64,000 nucleotides of DNA from CAWJTV01 sp963845695. Its GTDB lineage: Bacteria > Planctomycetota > Planctomycetia > Isosphaerales > Isosphaeraceae. Position numbers and translations under genes: made by a program. Under the pieces are notes generated by a model. It searched no databases, had not been told where the DNA came from, and worked only from the letters and a program-made list of their open reading frames with translations. Positions 18,942 through 28,683 of the stretch are shown one piece after another; positions within the stretch are counted from its first letter, which is position 1; each line of letters begins with the position of its first letter. The DNA is taken from assembly GCA_963845695.1 (NCBI GenBank), contig CAWJTQ010000025.1, forward strand, positions 1-64,000, given 5' to 3'.

Positions 18942-19712
18942 GTGTTCGTCTCCTGTAGCACACTCTGCTTCGCACGGGAGCCGCTGGAGGGGGCCCTCCG
19001 CCGGATCGCCGAACTGGAGTTCGACAAGTTCGAGCTGGCCCTGGTCGAGGACGGGTCTCATTTGCGGCCGTCCGAGGTGGGCGACAACCCCGAGGCGGTG
19101 CTGCAACGCCTTCGATGCGGGCCGAGCCTGATCCCCTCGGCGATCCACATCGACTTCGGACCGGTGGACTGGTCCGACCCCGTGACTCGACGCCGATTCG
19201 ACGGCCTTTGCCGGCTGGCCAAGTCGTTGAGCGTCGCCGTATTGACCATGCATGCCGCCCCGGCCGGCACGCCGCTGGACGACGAGATCAAACGGCTCAC
19301 CCAGATCCTGAGCACCGCGATGCGCGAGGGACTGGTCCTGGCCCTGCTCACTCATTCCGACACCGTGACCGGCGATCCTCGTGTCGCCGTCGAACTGTGT
19401 GAGACCATCCCCGGTCTGAGACTGACGCTCGACCCGAGCCATTTCCTCCAGGGCGCTCAACCGTATCCCGACTTCGACGCCGTATTCCCCTACGTTCAGA
19501 ACGTCCACCTCCGCGATACGGGCCAGGCGCCCGGCGAGTTTCAGGTCCGCGTCGGTCAGGGGCAAGTCGATTACGCCCGGATCGTCACCATGCTCCAGCG
19601 GTACGATTACAAGCGCTCGCTGACCGTCGCCATCATCGACCGGATCGAGAACCCCTTCGACCGCGAAGTCGAGGTCCGCAAGCTCAAGCTGCTGTTGGAG
19701 ACGTTGATTTAG
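18942..19712 (+). CDS. Sugar phosphate isomerase/epimerase-like TIM-barrel protein
   Basis: GTG 18942 has AAGGAGG at 18929-18935, the best ribosome site nearby; an ATG at 18912 is an alternative. The 256-residue product has the xylose-isomerase-like/AP-endonuclease-2 TIM barrel: FVSCSTLCFAREPLEGALRR, then ELEFDKFELAL, SAIHIDFGPVDWS, AVLTMHAAPAG, LALLTHSDTVTG, LTLDPSHFLQGAQPYPDFD and VQNVHLRDTG. The HIDF, H-AAP, THSD, DPSH and HLRD residues line up with metal-binding positions of the family. Substrate not predictable. Intact and cytoplasmic, probably in one transcript with the large upstream gene. Confidence 0.8.
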   Translation: MFVSCSTLCFAREPLEGALRRIAELEFDKFELALVEDGSHLRPSEVGDNPEAVLQRLRCGPSLIPSAIHIDFGPVDWSDPVTRRRFDGLCRLAKSLSVAVLTMHAAPAGTPLDDEIKRLTQILSTAMREGLVLALLTHSDTVTGDPRVAVELCETIPGLRLTLDPSHFLQGAQPYPDFDAVFPYVQNVHLRDTGQAPGEFQVRVGQGQVDYARIVTMLQRYDYKRSLTVAIIDRIENPFDREVEVRKLKLLLETLI

Positions 19713-19822
19713 GCGACCGAGTGGACGGCCGTGCCGGGTTCTCTCTCTGCACTCGTCAGGACACAGTCCGCCGCGGAGGGTCCTGGCATTCTCTCGCGGT
19801 AGCCCCAGGATTCCGAGGTACC

Positions 19823-20657
19823 ATGGCTCGCGCGATGACTGTGGCGGAGAAGCAACGGTTCCGCAGCTATTTTCCAAATCTCGACGTGGATCGAGCCCTG
19901 GTGACGGGGGAGTCGTCCGCCGCGTACAATTGCATAGCCTGGACGGTAGGTGTTAAGAACCGCTGGCCATGGCCTGGGAACACGCTGGCTCAATTTGATA
20001 TATTCTACCAAGGCTTCAGATACCACCGATCCAGTAACGGAGAGATCGCCGCATGGGGACGATCCCCTTCGAACATGACCCACGGCTCCGTCTCTGGTCC
20101 GGAGCACGGTCCCCGATGGGAGTCGAAATGCGGGAGCGACCTTCGAATTCAGCACGCGCTCGGAGAATTGACTGGGAGTGGCTACGGTCGTGTTGTGGCA
20201 ATCTATACGAGAAGTCGCACCTTTTCGGCTGTCAACGACGCTCTGGTGGAGGAGGTCATGAGAGAGAAAGAGGTAAAAACTTATCTTTCTGCCTCTCAGA
20301 AGAAGTGGCTGCGCGGAGCGTGAGAAAGTCCCCGCAGAACTGAGGAAGTCGTTCGAGGACGCCTTCAGCGCCTGGAAAGAGACGTGGTTCAGGGGTGGTC
20401 TCGCCATCGATTCCAATCCGAATTCGAGGGCGATAGGGAGGGAATACGATGCCTTGATCGCCCTGGGCCCGGAGATCCTTCCCCTCGTCGTTGAGAAGGT
20501 CGCGGACCCGGAAAACTTCTTGGCTCTCCAACTCTACGACGCGATACAGCCCAGCGAGCGACTTGTCATCCAGTTCGGACCGGATGACGAGCGGATTCTC
20601 GAAGGAGAGCAGGGGCGTGCGCAGCGCACCGTACAGGCCTGGTTTGCGAATCGTTAA
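19823..20657 (+). CDS. DUF7689-like protein of unknown function (one frame break)
   Basis: ATG 19823 starts MARAMTVAEKQRFRSYFPNL, followed by AAYNCIAWTVGVKNRWPWPG, a block I associate with the DUF7689 family, and WESKCGSDLRIQHALGELTG. The first frame ends at 20323 (SQKKWLRGA). A second frame, open across the same point, continues as CAEREKVPAELRKSFEDAF, SAWKETWFRGGLAIDSNP and EYDALIALGPEILPLVVEKV to TAA 20657. The C-terminal part (aromatic SAWKETWF, then GPEILPLVVEKVADPENFLALQLYDA) looks like the natural continuation, so I join them into about 277 residues. It could instead be two small coupled genes. Function unknown. Confidence 0.6.
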
Positions 20658-20694
20658 TGAGCCCACGTGGCCGGAATCTCTGGGGGCAGTCGTC

Positions 20695-20946
20695 ATGGCC
20701 GAAGTGAAGACGCTCGCCGAATGGATGGCCGAACGCGGCATTGGCGTGTCCGAGCTGGTCGCGGCCTCGGGGTTGGAATCGCGGGTCGTCGAGGCGATTG
20801 CCCAGTGCCGTTACACGCCCAGCCCGCAGCAGCGCCAGCGACTTTCCGCCGCGCTGGGGGTCGACCCGGAGCAGATCGCCTGGGGTCATCTGGCGGCGGT
20901 CGAGCACGTCTACGGCCATGGCCCGCAGTTCGGCCGGAGTCCCTGA
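20695..20946 (+). CDS. Small Cro/CI-type helix-turn-helix protein, tandem copy 1
   Basis: An 83-residue protein. KTLAEWMAERGIGVSELVAA and SGLESRVVEAIAQCRYTPSP form a five-helix XRE/Cro-like HTH: the LVAASGLESRVVEAI stretch is the turn, and RYTPSPQQRQRLSAALGVDP is helix 4-5. It ends AWGHLAAVEHVYGHGPQFGR. The WGHxxxVxHxYGxGP tail is shared with the next gene, so it is a family-specific signature rather than random. Likely a DNA-binding regulator, possibly binding a small ligand or partner through the His-rich tail; that last point is speculative. Confidence 0.7.
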   Translation: MAEVKTLAEWMAERGIGVSELVAASGLESRVVEAIAQCRYTPSPQQRQRLSAALGVDPEQIAWGHLAAVEHVYGHGPQFGRSP

Positions 20947-20988
20947 GTTTTTTCGGTCGCTGGCAGATCGCAAAAGGGGCGAACGATC

Positions 20989-21228
20989 ATGGCAGAGAAC
21001 ATCCAGACGATCGAGCAGCTTTGCGTCGAGCACGGGATCGACGCCCGGCAGTTGGCCGAACGCTCCGGTGTGGACGAGCAGCGGGTCCTGGCGATCGTGC
21101 TGGGCCGTTGGACCCCGAGTCCCCAGGAGCGCGACCGGATTGCCGCGGCCTTCGGGCTGAATCGCGACCAGGTTGCCTGGGGCCACAAGACGCCCATTCA
21201 GCACCTCTACGGCCAGGGGCCGGCGTGA
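20989..21228 (+). CDS. Small Cro/CI-type helix-turn-helix protein, tandem copy 2
   Basis: A 79-residue paralogue of the upstream gene, 42 bp after it. QTIEQLCVEHGIDARQLAER and SGVDEQRVLAIVLGRWTPSP align with copy 1 residue for residue, and the tail is AWGHKTPIQHLYGQGPA. The N-termini differ most (AEWMAERG against EQLCVEHG), so DNA recognition may differ. GGGGCGAACGATC precedes ATG 20989. Probably an operon of two related regulators derived by duplication. Confidence 0.7.
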   Translation: MAENIQTIEQLCVEHGIDARQLAERSGVDEQRVLAIVLGRWTPSPQERDRIAAAFGLNRDQVAWGHKTPIQHLYGQGPA

Positions 21229-21659
21229 GGCAGCCTAGGATCTCCGAGGGCGAATCCCGTCGGGGCACGAACCGCCTTGAAGTGCTTCACGAATGAGTTT
21301 CACACCACGGAGCTGGTGTGGCTTGGGCAGGATCCGAGTAAAAAGCGCTCGACGCGCCTTGCCTTGCGCCTGAGAACAGGTGAAGGAACAGGTGGATAAT
21401 GTACAAAGGAATAGGTGAAGAACAGATGGATCATCGGTGCACTACATGCATCGTCGCCAATAAAATAAATAATATATTTTTAGATATTCAGAGTTATGTA
21501 GCTCTGTGCACTCCGTTCGTGAACTGCTCGAGATCTCTGCGCCTTGCGTACATCCATCTGATGACTGAATTCATGATTCCCGATTCTCAAGCGGGATGAA
21601 TCCGGAGTCTCGATCGTGTCACGGGAGCACGGAACGTCCGGTTTCGCCGTTTTTGGGGG
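21229..21659. other. Intergenic region with AT-rich patch
   Basis: The GC content drops sharply at about 21455-21500 (aaataaataatatattttta). Such a patch in this GC-rich genome may be a promoter or the left edge of imported DNA. A short AT-containing open frame at 21399-21599 gives no recognisable protein. Confidence 0.45.
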
Positions 21660-22791
21660 CGGGGCAGTCGCTCGGCGTCCTTTTCCGTGAGGCGGTGGGG
21701 CAATACCACGAGACCGGCAATCCGGCAGATGGCCCACGAGTGGATCAAAGTCGTGGGCGAGCTGTGTGCACGTCAGATCGCGCACGGCGATCACCAGCAC
21801 GGCAAGATCATGGTCGTGGGAAACCGGCTGGTGCTGGTCGACTATGACGAGGTGTTCGTACCCACGATGGACACCGGCTTTGAGAAGGACCGGGTCGCCC
21901 GGGAGAACGGCCTGCCCCCTTACAAGCACCCCGGCTGCGCCGGTCGGCCCCTGTCTCCCGACCTCGATCATTTCTCGGTCTGGGTGATCCTGATCTCGCT
22001 GAAGGCGGTGGCCGACGAGCCATCACTCTGGAGCCGGATGATCGGTTCCCGCGGAGAAGAATCCCTGCTCATCACGGAGAAGGACATCAAGGAGCCGGAT
22101 CGCTGGACACTGTGGCCGGAGTTGATCGATGGCCCGTTCGATGCGATTTCTCCCATTGATACCGACATCTTCGGGCCACTCCGCGAGATCATCAGGGCGG
22201 GCGACTGGTAGCAAATCCCCAAGCTGGCGACGAGCCCGACGTACGCCTCCGAGACGTTCTCGGCCGACCTGGCGCCGAAGGTCCGCAAGGCGTTCGAGCG
22301 CGTGGAATGTGCCCAGTTGCGGGAAGAGAAGGTGCACGGCGGCCGGCTCCGGGAGACCGTTGGGGCGTACCGCCCTGGGCTGCTCGACGATAGGCTCGAC
22401 CCGGCAATCTTATCCCAGAGCCGGACGGCCAAAGCCGTGGTCGATCTCGTCGGCGAGCTCGCCCGCGCCGAGCAGTCCGACCCAACAAGGCCATCCGCCG
22501 GTGGCGCTCTGGGATTGGCGCGGGCGTGAGTTCCAGGGCATTCCCGAGGGGGATGCCATCCGGAACAACGTCGAGTCGTGGCACAAGCGGATCACGGCCG
22601 CGGAGCGGCTCGACCAGGCCATCCCGAAAACTGGTCTGACCCTGACGGCCCGGCATGTCGAGACAGGAATTCCCGACCTTGGCGGTCAACGCGACAGCGC
22701 ACTCGGGAAGCGACTACTCCGGAACCTCAAAGCCATTGTAGAAAATCGTTTAAGTCCATCCAAAGAAACCGCCGATCACCCTATGAGTTGA
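21660..22791 (+). pseudogene. Remnant of a serine/threonine-kinase-like gene
   Basis: From about 21687 the translation reads EWIKVVGELCARQIAHGDHQ, then HGKIMVVGNRLVLVDYDEVF, close to the IAHGDLQHGN and LVLVDYDGM catalytic-loop and metal-loop motifs of planctomycete kinase-like proteins, then PDLDHFSVWVILISLKAV. It stops at 22211. Other frames continue plausibly: RKAFERVECAQLREEKVHGG (about 22280-22340) and ALWDWRGREFQGIPEGDAIR (about 22505-22565), ending 22791. No glycine-rich loop or N-lobe is found upstream. It is truncated and multiply out of frame, so I treat it as a pseudogene at the left side of the defence island. Confidence 0.5.
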
Positions 22792-22916
22792 GAAGGATTC
22801 CAACTTCTTGGCTGAGCCAGCAAACATGGGAGCCAAGCTCATCGACCCGGACAACTCCGCGAGCTAAACTGGACAAGAGTCCTCTATCTAGACATCGTCT
22901 TCGGTGGGCTTGCAGG

Positions 22917-24173
22917 ATGTTATTATTTCCCGATCTAGTTAAGCCCGACGGATCGAGCGTGGCGATGACCCTGTCCGTTACGGGACGAAGACATGACCGC
23001 CTGCGGGAGCACCTGCTCACCGGGCCAGATGGGGAGTTGACGGACGAAGAACTCCTCGAACTTCTCTTGGGGAGTGCTCTGCACCGCCGCGACGTTCAGC
23101 ACCTGGCTACCGAACTGATCCGGCGGTTCGGATCCCTGGCGACGGTGCTCTCGGCATCGCCGCGGGAGTTACGCCGCATCAACGGGGTTGGTGAAGCGGT
23201 CATTGTGTTGCTCAAGCTGGTCAATCGCTTGCGATTGTTGCACCGTGATCCGCGTCTGCCGATCCACGTCGCTGGGAGCCAAACCCAACCCGCACAGACG
23301 AGCCTCCCGCTTTTTCGCGAGCGGGCCGAGATCGAGCGCCTCGAGGAGCATTCCGAGACGGCAGCGCCGACGGACGAGCCGACCAAACCCCTGGGCGCCG
23401 CGACGAGCCCGCCACGTCGTGTGGAGCCGTCCCGCGATTTGATACGAGCCATCCAAGACCTGATCTGGAAAGAGGCTATTCTGAGCCTGCCGTGGTCGGA
23501 GCGTTTCGATGACGCGAGGGAATTCCAAGCCTATATCTGCGAGCACCTTCCGCAGAACAGCCTTTCCACTCGTGACCGGTATGCCCAGACTCTGATACGG
23601 TGGTTTTATCCCGACGGCATGCAGGGTCTGGCCGCACAGGTCTGGAAAAAATACCAGGATCCCGTTCTGTCCGAGGAGATCCTTCGGTACCTCTACCTCC
23701 AGGCCGAGCCTCTGGCGGGTACGGTCGTGGCCGATGCTCTCTTCCCGATCAGCGAGAACGCTGTGATTCCCGAATCGTACATCAACCGGTTCATCGAGGA
23801 CCGATTCGGCCCGGAAATCCCCGCGAAGTCCGTCGAACGTCTCAAGGCGAACTTACGCAAGTTGGGGTTTCTCGCATTCGCCAAAGGACATCGCGACTCG
23901 CTCCGCGCCGTCTCGCCCTCGGCGACCGCATTCCTCATCCTGCTGCACTTCCGCTTCGCTCACGACTCCCCGGGAGGAATCGAATTCCGGACCCTGGCAT
24001 CCGACCCATTCTGGAAGTATCTTGGCTTTAAAAGCGAAGATCGGTTGAGGAGTATCCTTCGGGAAGGTTTCGATCGGGGGCTGGTTGCAAAATACGTGGT
24101 CGCCGACCGGATCGAGTCGGTCAGCTTACGGTTCTCCTTCCGCGAGTTCGTAGAGGGACGGATGCGCCCATGA
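22917..24173 (+). CDS. Fusion of RadC-like N-terminal helix-hairpin-helix domain and BrxA-like (DUF1819-like) domain
   Basis: First gene of the BREX-type operon, 419 residues from ATG 22917 (ATG 22965 is a possible alternative). Residues 20-105 (RRHDRLREHLL, ELTDEELLELLLGSALHRRD, LIRRFGSLATVL, ELRRINGVGEAVIVLLKLVN) match the N-terminal UPF0758 domain of RadC with its helix-hairpin-helix (NGVGEA). The metalloprotease-like JAB domain that normally follows in RadC is absent. After a linker, residues 190-410 (STRDRYAQTLIRWFYPD, EEILRYLYLQAEPLAGTVVA, YINRFIEDRFG, ERLKANLRKLGFLAF) have the layout of BrxA: helical region followed by winged-helix-like segment. BrxA binds DNA in type I BREX. The stop overlaps the next start (ATGA, 24170-24173), indicating translational coupling. 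Confidence 0.65.
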   Translation: MLLFPDLVKPDGSSVAMTLSVTGRRHDRLREHLLTGPDGELTDEELLELLLGSALHRRDVQHLATELIRRFGSLATVLSASPRELRRINGVGEAVIVLLKLVNRLRLLHRDPRLPIHVAGSQTQPAQTSLPLFRERAEIERLEEHSETAAPTDEPTKPLGAATSPPRRVEPSRDLIRAIQDLIWKEAILSLPWSERFDDAREFQAYICEHLPQNSLSTRDRYAQTLIRWFYPDGMQGLAAQVWKKYQDPVLSEEILRYLYLQAEPLAGTVVADALFPISENAVIPESYINRFIEDRFGPEIPAKSVERLKANLRKLGFLAFAKGHRDSLRAVSPSATAFLILLHFRFAHDSPGGIEFRTLASDPFWKYLGFKSEDRLRSILREGFDRGLVAKYVVADRIESVSLRFSFREFVEGRMRP

Positions 24174-24652
24174 GTCCGGAACAACTCAGGGAGCTGGTCG
24201 TCCAGCCGCTGTGGAGTAAGCAGGTCATCGTCTGGATCGGTGAGCGCGCCGGCCTGGACCAGCTTCTCTCTTCGAGCAAGCACCAGCGGGTGATCGACGT
24301 CCTCAACCTGATTCCCGAAGACGAGAGCTGGCCGGCGGATCCCGACGACCGGTCCGACTGGCTTCGTCGCCGGCTGGATGTTGCGGTGAAAGCCTTGCGT
24401 CCGTCCGGTCCCGACCGCATCATCTTACGAGTTCGCAACGCCGCGTTGCTGGCCAAGTTAGGAACCGGTTTGGGACCGTTTTTCGATTGGTTCGCCGGGT
24501 CGAACACCATGACGATCCTGGAAGTCGATCCGGTCAAACCGGTTCGACTCCCCGACTCCGTGGCCGGCACGATTCTTGTGGACTTCGACTGGTTGGCCAA
24601 CCGCTTCCGAGGTTGGCTGAACCATCCCGAACATCTTTGCGTCGAAATCTAG
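24170..24652 (+). CDS. Small BREX-operon protein of unknown function (BrxB/BrxF position)
   Basis: A 160-residue intact protein coupled by ATGA to the gene before and 8 bp from the gene after. It has no Walker A motif, which argues against a functional BrxF ATPase. Recognisable blocks are KHQRVIDVLNLIPEDESWPA, DRIILRVRNAALLAKLGTGL and FDWFAGSNTMTILEVDPVKP. The strand-helix alternation suggests a small alpha/beta fold that may be a degenerate P-loop or BrxB-like partner of the downstream large ATPase. Its assignment rests on position; I do not recognise the family with confidence. Confidence 0.6.
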   Translation: MSPEQLRELVVQPLWSKQVIVWIGERAGLDQLLSSSKHQRVIDVLNLIPEDESWPADPDDRSDWLRRRLDVAVKALRPSGPDRIILRVRNAALLAKLGTGLGPFFDWFAGSNTMTILEVDPVKPVRLPDSVAGTILVDFDWLANRFRGWLNHPEHLCVEI

Positions 24653-24660
24653 GTGAGTCG

Positions 24661-27600
24661 ATGGCAGGTACCCTGAAAGCTCTCGGCCAGATCTTCGAGC
24701 CCAAGCCGTCGGAGCCCAAGACCACGCCCTCGTTGCGCGAAGCGTTGGATCAGCCGCTGGAGACGATCGACACCTACAAGGTCACTCCGTCCCTTCGCGC
24801 TTTGCTGAAGGAACTTCTCGACAAGGCCGTGCATCGCAAAGGCCAGGGCTACTGGATCCGGGCGGAGTACGGCGCGGGCAAGACGCATTTCATCGCGGCT
24901 CTGACGGTCCTCTTAACCAATCGCGATGCCGCCGTCTGGTCGGCCCTGCGCGATGATTCGCTACGAGTCGAGTATCAGGCGCCGATGAGTAAGCTGAAAC
25001 TCTTCCCCGTCACGTTCAGCCTGCTCGGGACGGGTGAAGCCGACGCGAAAGATAGCCTGGTTCGTCGGTTCGAGCGGGAGATCCGCGACGCACTCCCGGA
25101 CGAATTGCGTGCCAAAATACCGGTCCTCAACGAGGAACTGGCGGTCGAATGGTTCGAGCACCAGGCGGGCGACCTGATCAAGGCGGCCATCGCGGCGCAT
25201 TTCAATAAGGTCCATCACACAACACCCGAGGAGTATCGTTCGAAGGAAGGGAAGCGGAGGCTGGGCGCCGAGATCCTCAGAGTGGCCGATCGCGAGAAAT
25301 TCGCCGTCGATCTCAAGGGGTCGTTCCGGGAGCGGTTCGGCTATCTTTACGACCGGATCACGCAGCTCGGCGGCTATGATGGCCTCCTTCTGGTCGTCAA
25401 CGAGTTTCGTTCCTGGCAGGACCGGCACGAAGGGCAGCCTTCTTATGAGGAAGGCGTCCAGCTCCTCGAGACGCTGGCCTATTACCTCCCGGTCGAGGAG
25501 CACAAGAACATACTGCTCGTCGTCGCCAGCCAGGGCGATTGCCCGCAGAAGCTCATGGGCTCGGCGCGGGGGATCGCTTCATCGTTCGCGACCTGCTCAA
25601 GGAGCAGACCGACTACGGCGAGATCGTCTGTTTCCGGACCCGCGACATTCGCCCCGGCAAGGAGATGGACGTCGAGGAGTACGACCAGCACTGCCGTAAG
25701 ACGTTCAAGTTCCTCAAAGGCGCGAAGAAGGAATACTTCAAGGCGATCTTTCCGTTCCAGCCCCAGTGCTTCGACATCCTCAGACGGATCACGCAGAGCT
25801 ACGAACGCTACGGGCTCCCCGCGGCACGCTCCGGAATTCACATCGCCTATGAGGCGATCACTTACAACGGGCTATTGTCGAGCAAGCGCCTGGCGGTTCC
25901 GAGCGACCTCCTCCAGAGCGAGACGCTCGAAAAAGGGCTGAGATCGGAGCAATTCAAGTCGAGCTATGAGGCGTACACGAACGTCGTCGAGGATCTTGAC
26001 CAACTCCCGCTCGACGATGAGGAGAAGGCGCTCGGCCGCCGCATCATCGGCACTCTTTACCTCTGGGGACTCGTTAACGCCGACCCCGGGCGTTTCATGC
26101 CGGTCGACGACCTGGCGGAGGCGACGCTCGCCGAGCTCGAAGGTCTCCACCCCAAGGATGCGGTGCTGGACCTACTCAACCGGCTCAAGTCGGACGTCCC
26201 CCAGATCAAGTACGACAAGGAGAAGGGGGCTCGGTTCGAGGCCGGCGAGGGAGTGACCGACGACCAGCCGAGCCGGGCGTTCGGAACCTTCAAGAAGAGG
26301 GCCAAGACAAACGTCGGCGATCAGGATGCGGCCTGGCGGGAAGGGCTGTTCTGGGATTTCAAGGCGATCGAGGGCGTTGCGGATGGCGGGCTCTTTGACA
26401 GTTATGGGAGTCGTGACAAGGACGGCATCCTTCAGCTCCCGCACACCAGCTTGGTGAAGGCCACGCCCCCCGGTCTCAAGCTGCAGTATGGAGGAGAGGT
26501 CATCGTAGCCGACCGATGGGAGGGCTTGTTCGGAGAGCCCTGGCCCAACAAGCCCGAGGTCCATTACCGGATCGTCTACCTCGCGTCCGAGGCGGTCGTC
26601 CCCAAGTCGGAGTTGCAGGATCCCCGGATCGCCGTCTGTGTCCCGTCGGCTCTCTCCGAGGACACGCGTGAAGCGCTCGCGGAGTGCGTAGCCGCCAACG
26701 CGATGCTCAATCACTACAACGACCGCGACCATCCCGGCAAGGGTGAGTTCCGCGAGTGGGCGAAGGCACGCCGCCGTGAGTCTCGGATCGCGCTACTTTC
26801 CGCCCAGGTCTCCGAGTATCGCCGGGGGATCATCGTGACCCAAAAGGAGCTCGGCCTTCCCGCGACCGAGTATTTCCTGCCCGTCGGGAAGCCGGCGGGG
26901 AAGAAGAAGGACGATTCGACCGTCACCCTTCAGAAGGACCGCGCGAGGCGCGAGGAATCGCTCGCCGCGAAGCTCCTCGAGAAAGCCTACGACGCTCCGC
27001 TCTTCAGCCCGAGCGAACTCAAGAAGGCACTCACCGACGCGGACGCGCGCAAGATCTTCCACGGTCTCTTCGCCAAGAGTCGGAGCGGCGCCGATACCAG
27101 CGCCCGCGACAACTTCGCCGCCGGACTCCTCCTCGTCGCCAAGAAAGACCCAACCCAGTTTGCCCCCCAGCCGGGTTCGGCCGTGCGACGGGTGCTCGAT
27201 CGTGTCCAGGCCGCCAAGGACCTGTCGGTCGCCGAGTTGGTCAAGGAGCTTTGCCAGCCGCCGCACGGCCTGACCGAAGACCTGGCCCAGCTGGCATTGC
27301 TCTGCGCAGTGCGCGCTGGAACCCCCCGCTCCTGATCGCAGAACTGAATCCCTCGGCCGGCTTTAAGCTGGCGAACGACAAGGAGCCGCCGGGCAAGCGG
27401 CTCACCGGCAAGCAGATCGGCCAGGTGGAATGGTCGCTCAAGCTGGAGAAGGCCCTCCCGGGGCCAGGGTCAAGCTGAGCGACGAGAAGTCATTCAACGA
27501 GGTCCTGGCTTATGCCCGGGTCCTCGACCCGTCCATCACGCCGGCCCACAGCGTGGACGACGAAGCCGACCGTAATCAGGAGCTGGTCGCCCGGCTCAAG

Positions 27601-28670
27601 GCATTCGCTGAGGATCTCGAGAAGACCCATGAAACCCTGAAGAGGCTCGCCAAGAAGCTGGACGGCCAGGTGGACGATGCGACCGCCGAAACCTTCCAGC
27701 GTCTGAAGGCAATCGCGGCGACGGGCGACTTCCAGGAGTTCCACGCCGTCGTTCGGGAAAGCTACCCACGTCCCGAAGGATTCCAGGAAGCCCACAAGGT
27801 CTTCGACCGCGCCCGACGGCTCACCGACCGCTACGCCGACCTCCAGTCCACCCGGGACTATCTGGACGACTTGCCAACCTGGGGGAATCGAGCCTGGCCG
27901 GCCAGGCGCAAATGCTCAAGGCCCAGTTAACCTTTTCCTCGCTCTGTGGACCGCCGACGAATCCAAGGTCTCGTCGATCTTCGAGCAGTTCCGCCGTTTC
28001 CGTGACAGTTACGGCCTCGCCTATCGCAAGGCGCACCGGTCCTACCATGAGGCCCAGGAAACGATCGAGAAATCACTCGCCGGGCTGGAGGACAAGTTGA
28101 CCGTCATCGAACGGCTCAACGGGCTCGAACTGGGTGGTCGGGTCGGGGAGCGGCTTGCGGGCGAGGTCCGGGCGCTCGCAGATCGGGTGCATCCCGTGCG
28201 CCCTCAAGGACGCGGCGCAGCCGTTCGACGAGGCCCGATGCCACGAGTGCCACTGGGACGGTCAGACCAAGCCCCCCGAGGCGGAGGCCGAGGCGCTTCG
28301 GAACCAGTCGGCCGAGGCGGCCGGGGACCTCTGCAAGCGCGTCGCCCAGGAGACGATCCGCAAGATCCTCGAAACGAGTGGAGAGCCCAGAATCCAAACC
28401 TTGCTCGACATGGTCACCGCGTCGCGGGTCTCCGAACTGGCCAAGGTCCTGACCCCGGAGATGGTGGCCCAGTTGCGCGAGATCCTGGCCTCGGCCAACG
28501 TGGTGACCCGGACCCTGGCACTCGCCAACCTGGTCGAGGACTACGGGGTCTTGGAGGAAGACCAGATCGACGACCTGCTCAAGCGACTCCGCGAGCGGCT
28601 CCGCAAGCAGTTCGACGAGGCGAAGCGGTCAACCGAGAGCAGGAAGCGGATCCGGTTCATGCTTCAATGA
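24661..28670 (+). CDS. brxC: BREX large ATPase, DUF6079 / BrxC-PglY type (about six frame breaks)
   Basis: BrxC/PglY proteins are very large P-loop ATPases essential to BREX. Here the N-terminus has AEYGAGKTHFIAALTVLL (Walker A, about residues 75-85), then GGYDGLLLVVNEFRSWQDRH (Walker-B-like) and KNILLVVASQGDCPQK. The coding sense then moves through other frames: from about 25560 (GDRFIVRDLLKEQTDYGEIV), about 27320 (PPLLIAELNPSAGFKLAN), 27475 (KLSDEKSFNEVLAYARVL), 27890 (ESSLAGQAQMLKAQL), 27930 (ALWTADESKVSSIFEQFRRF) and about 28190 (ALKDAAQPFDEARCHECHWD) to the stop at 28670. Near the end a CxxC (CHECHWDG) preceded by another possible Cys looks like a small zinc ribbon. About 1330 residues if restored, in the size range of DUF6079 proteins. 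Most shifts behave like single missing bases. Confidence 0.75.
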
Positions 28671-28683
28671 GTCAGGAGGCCCA

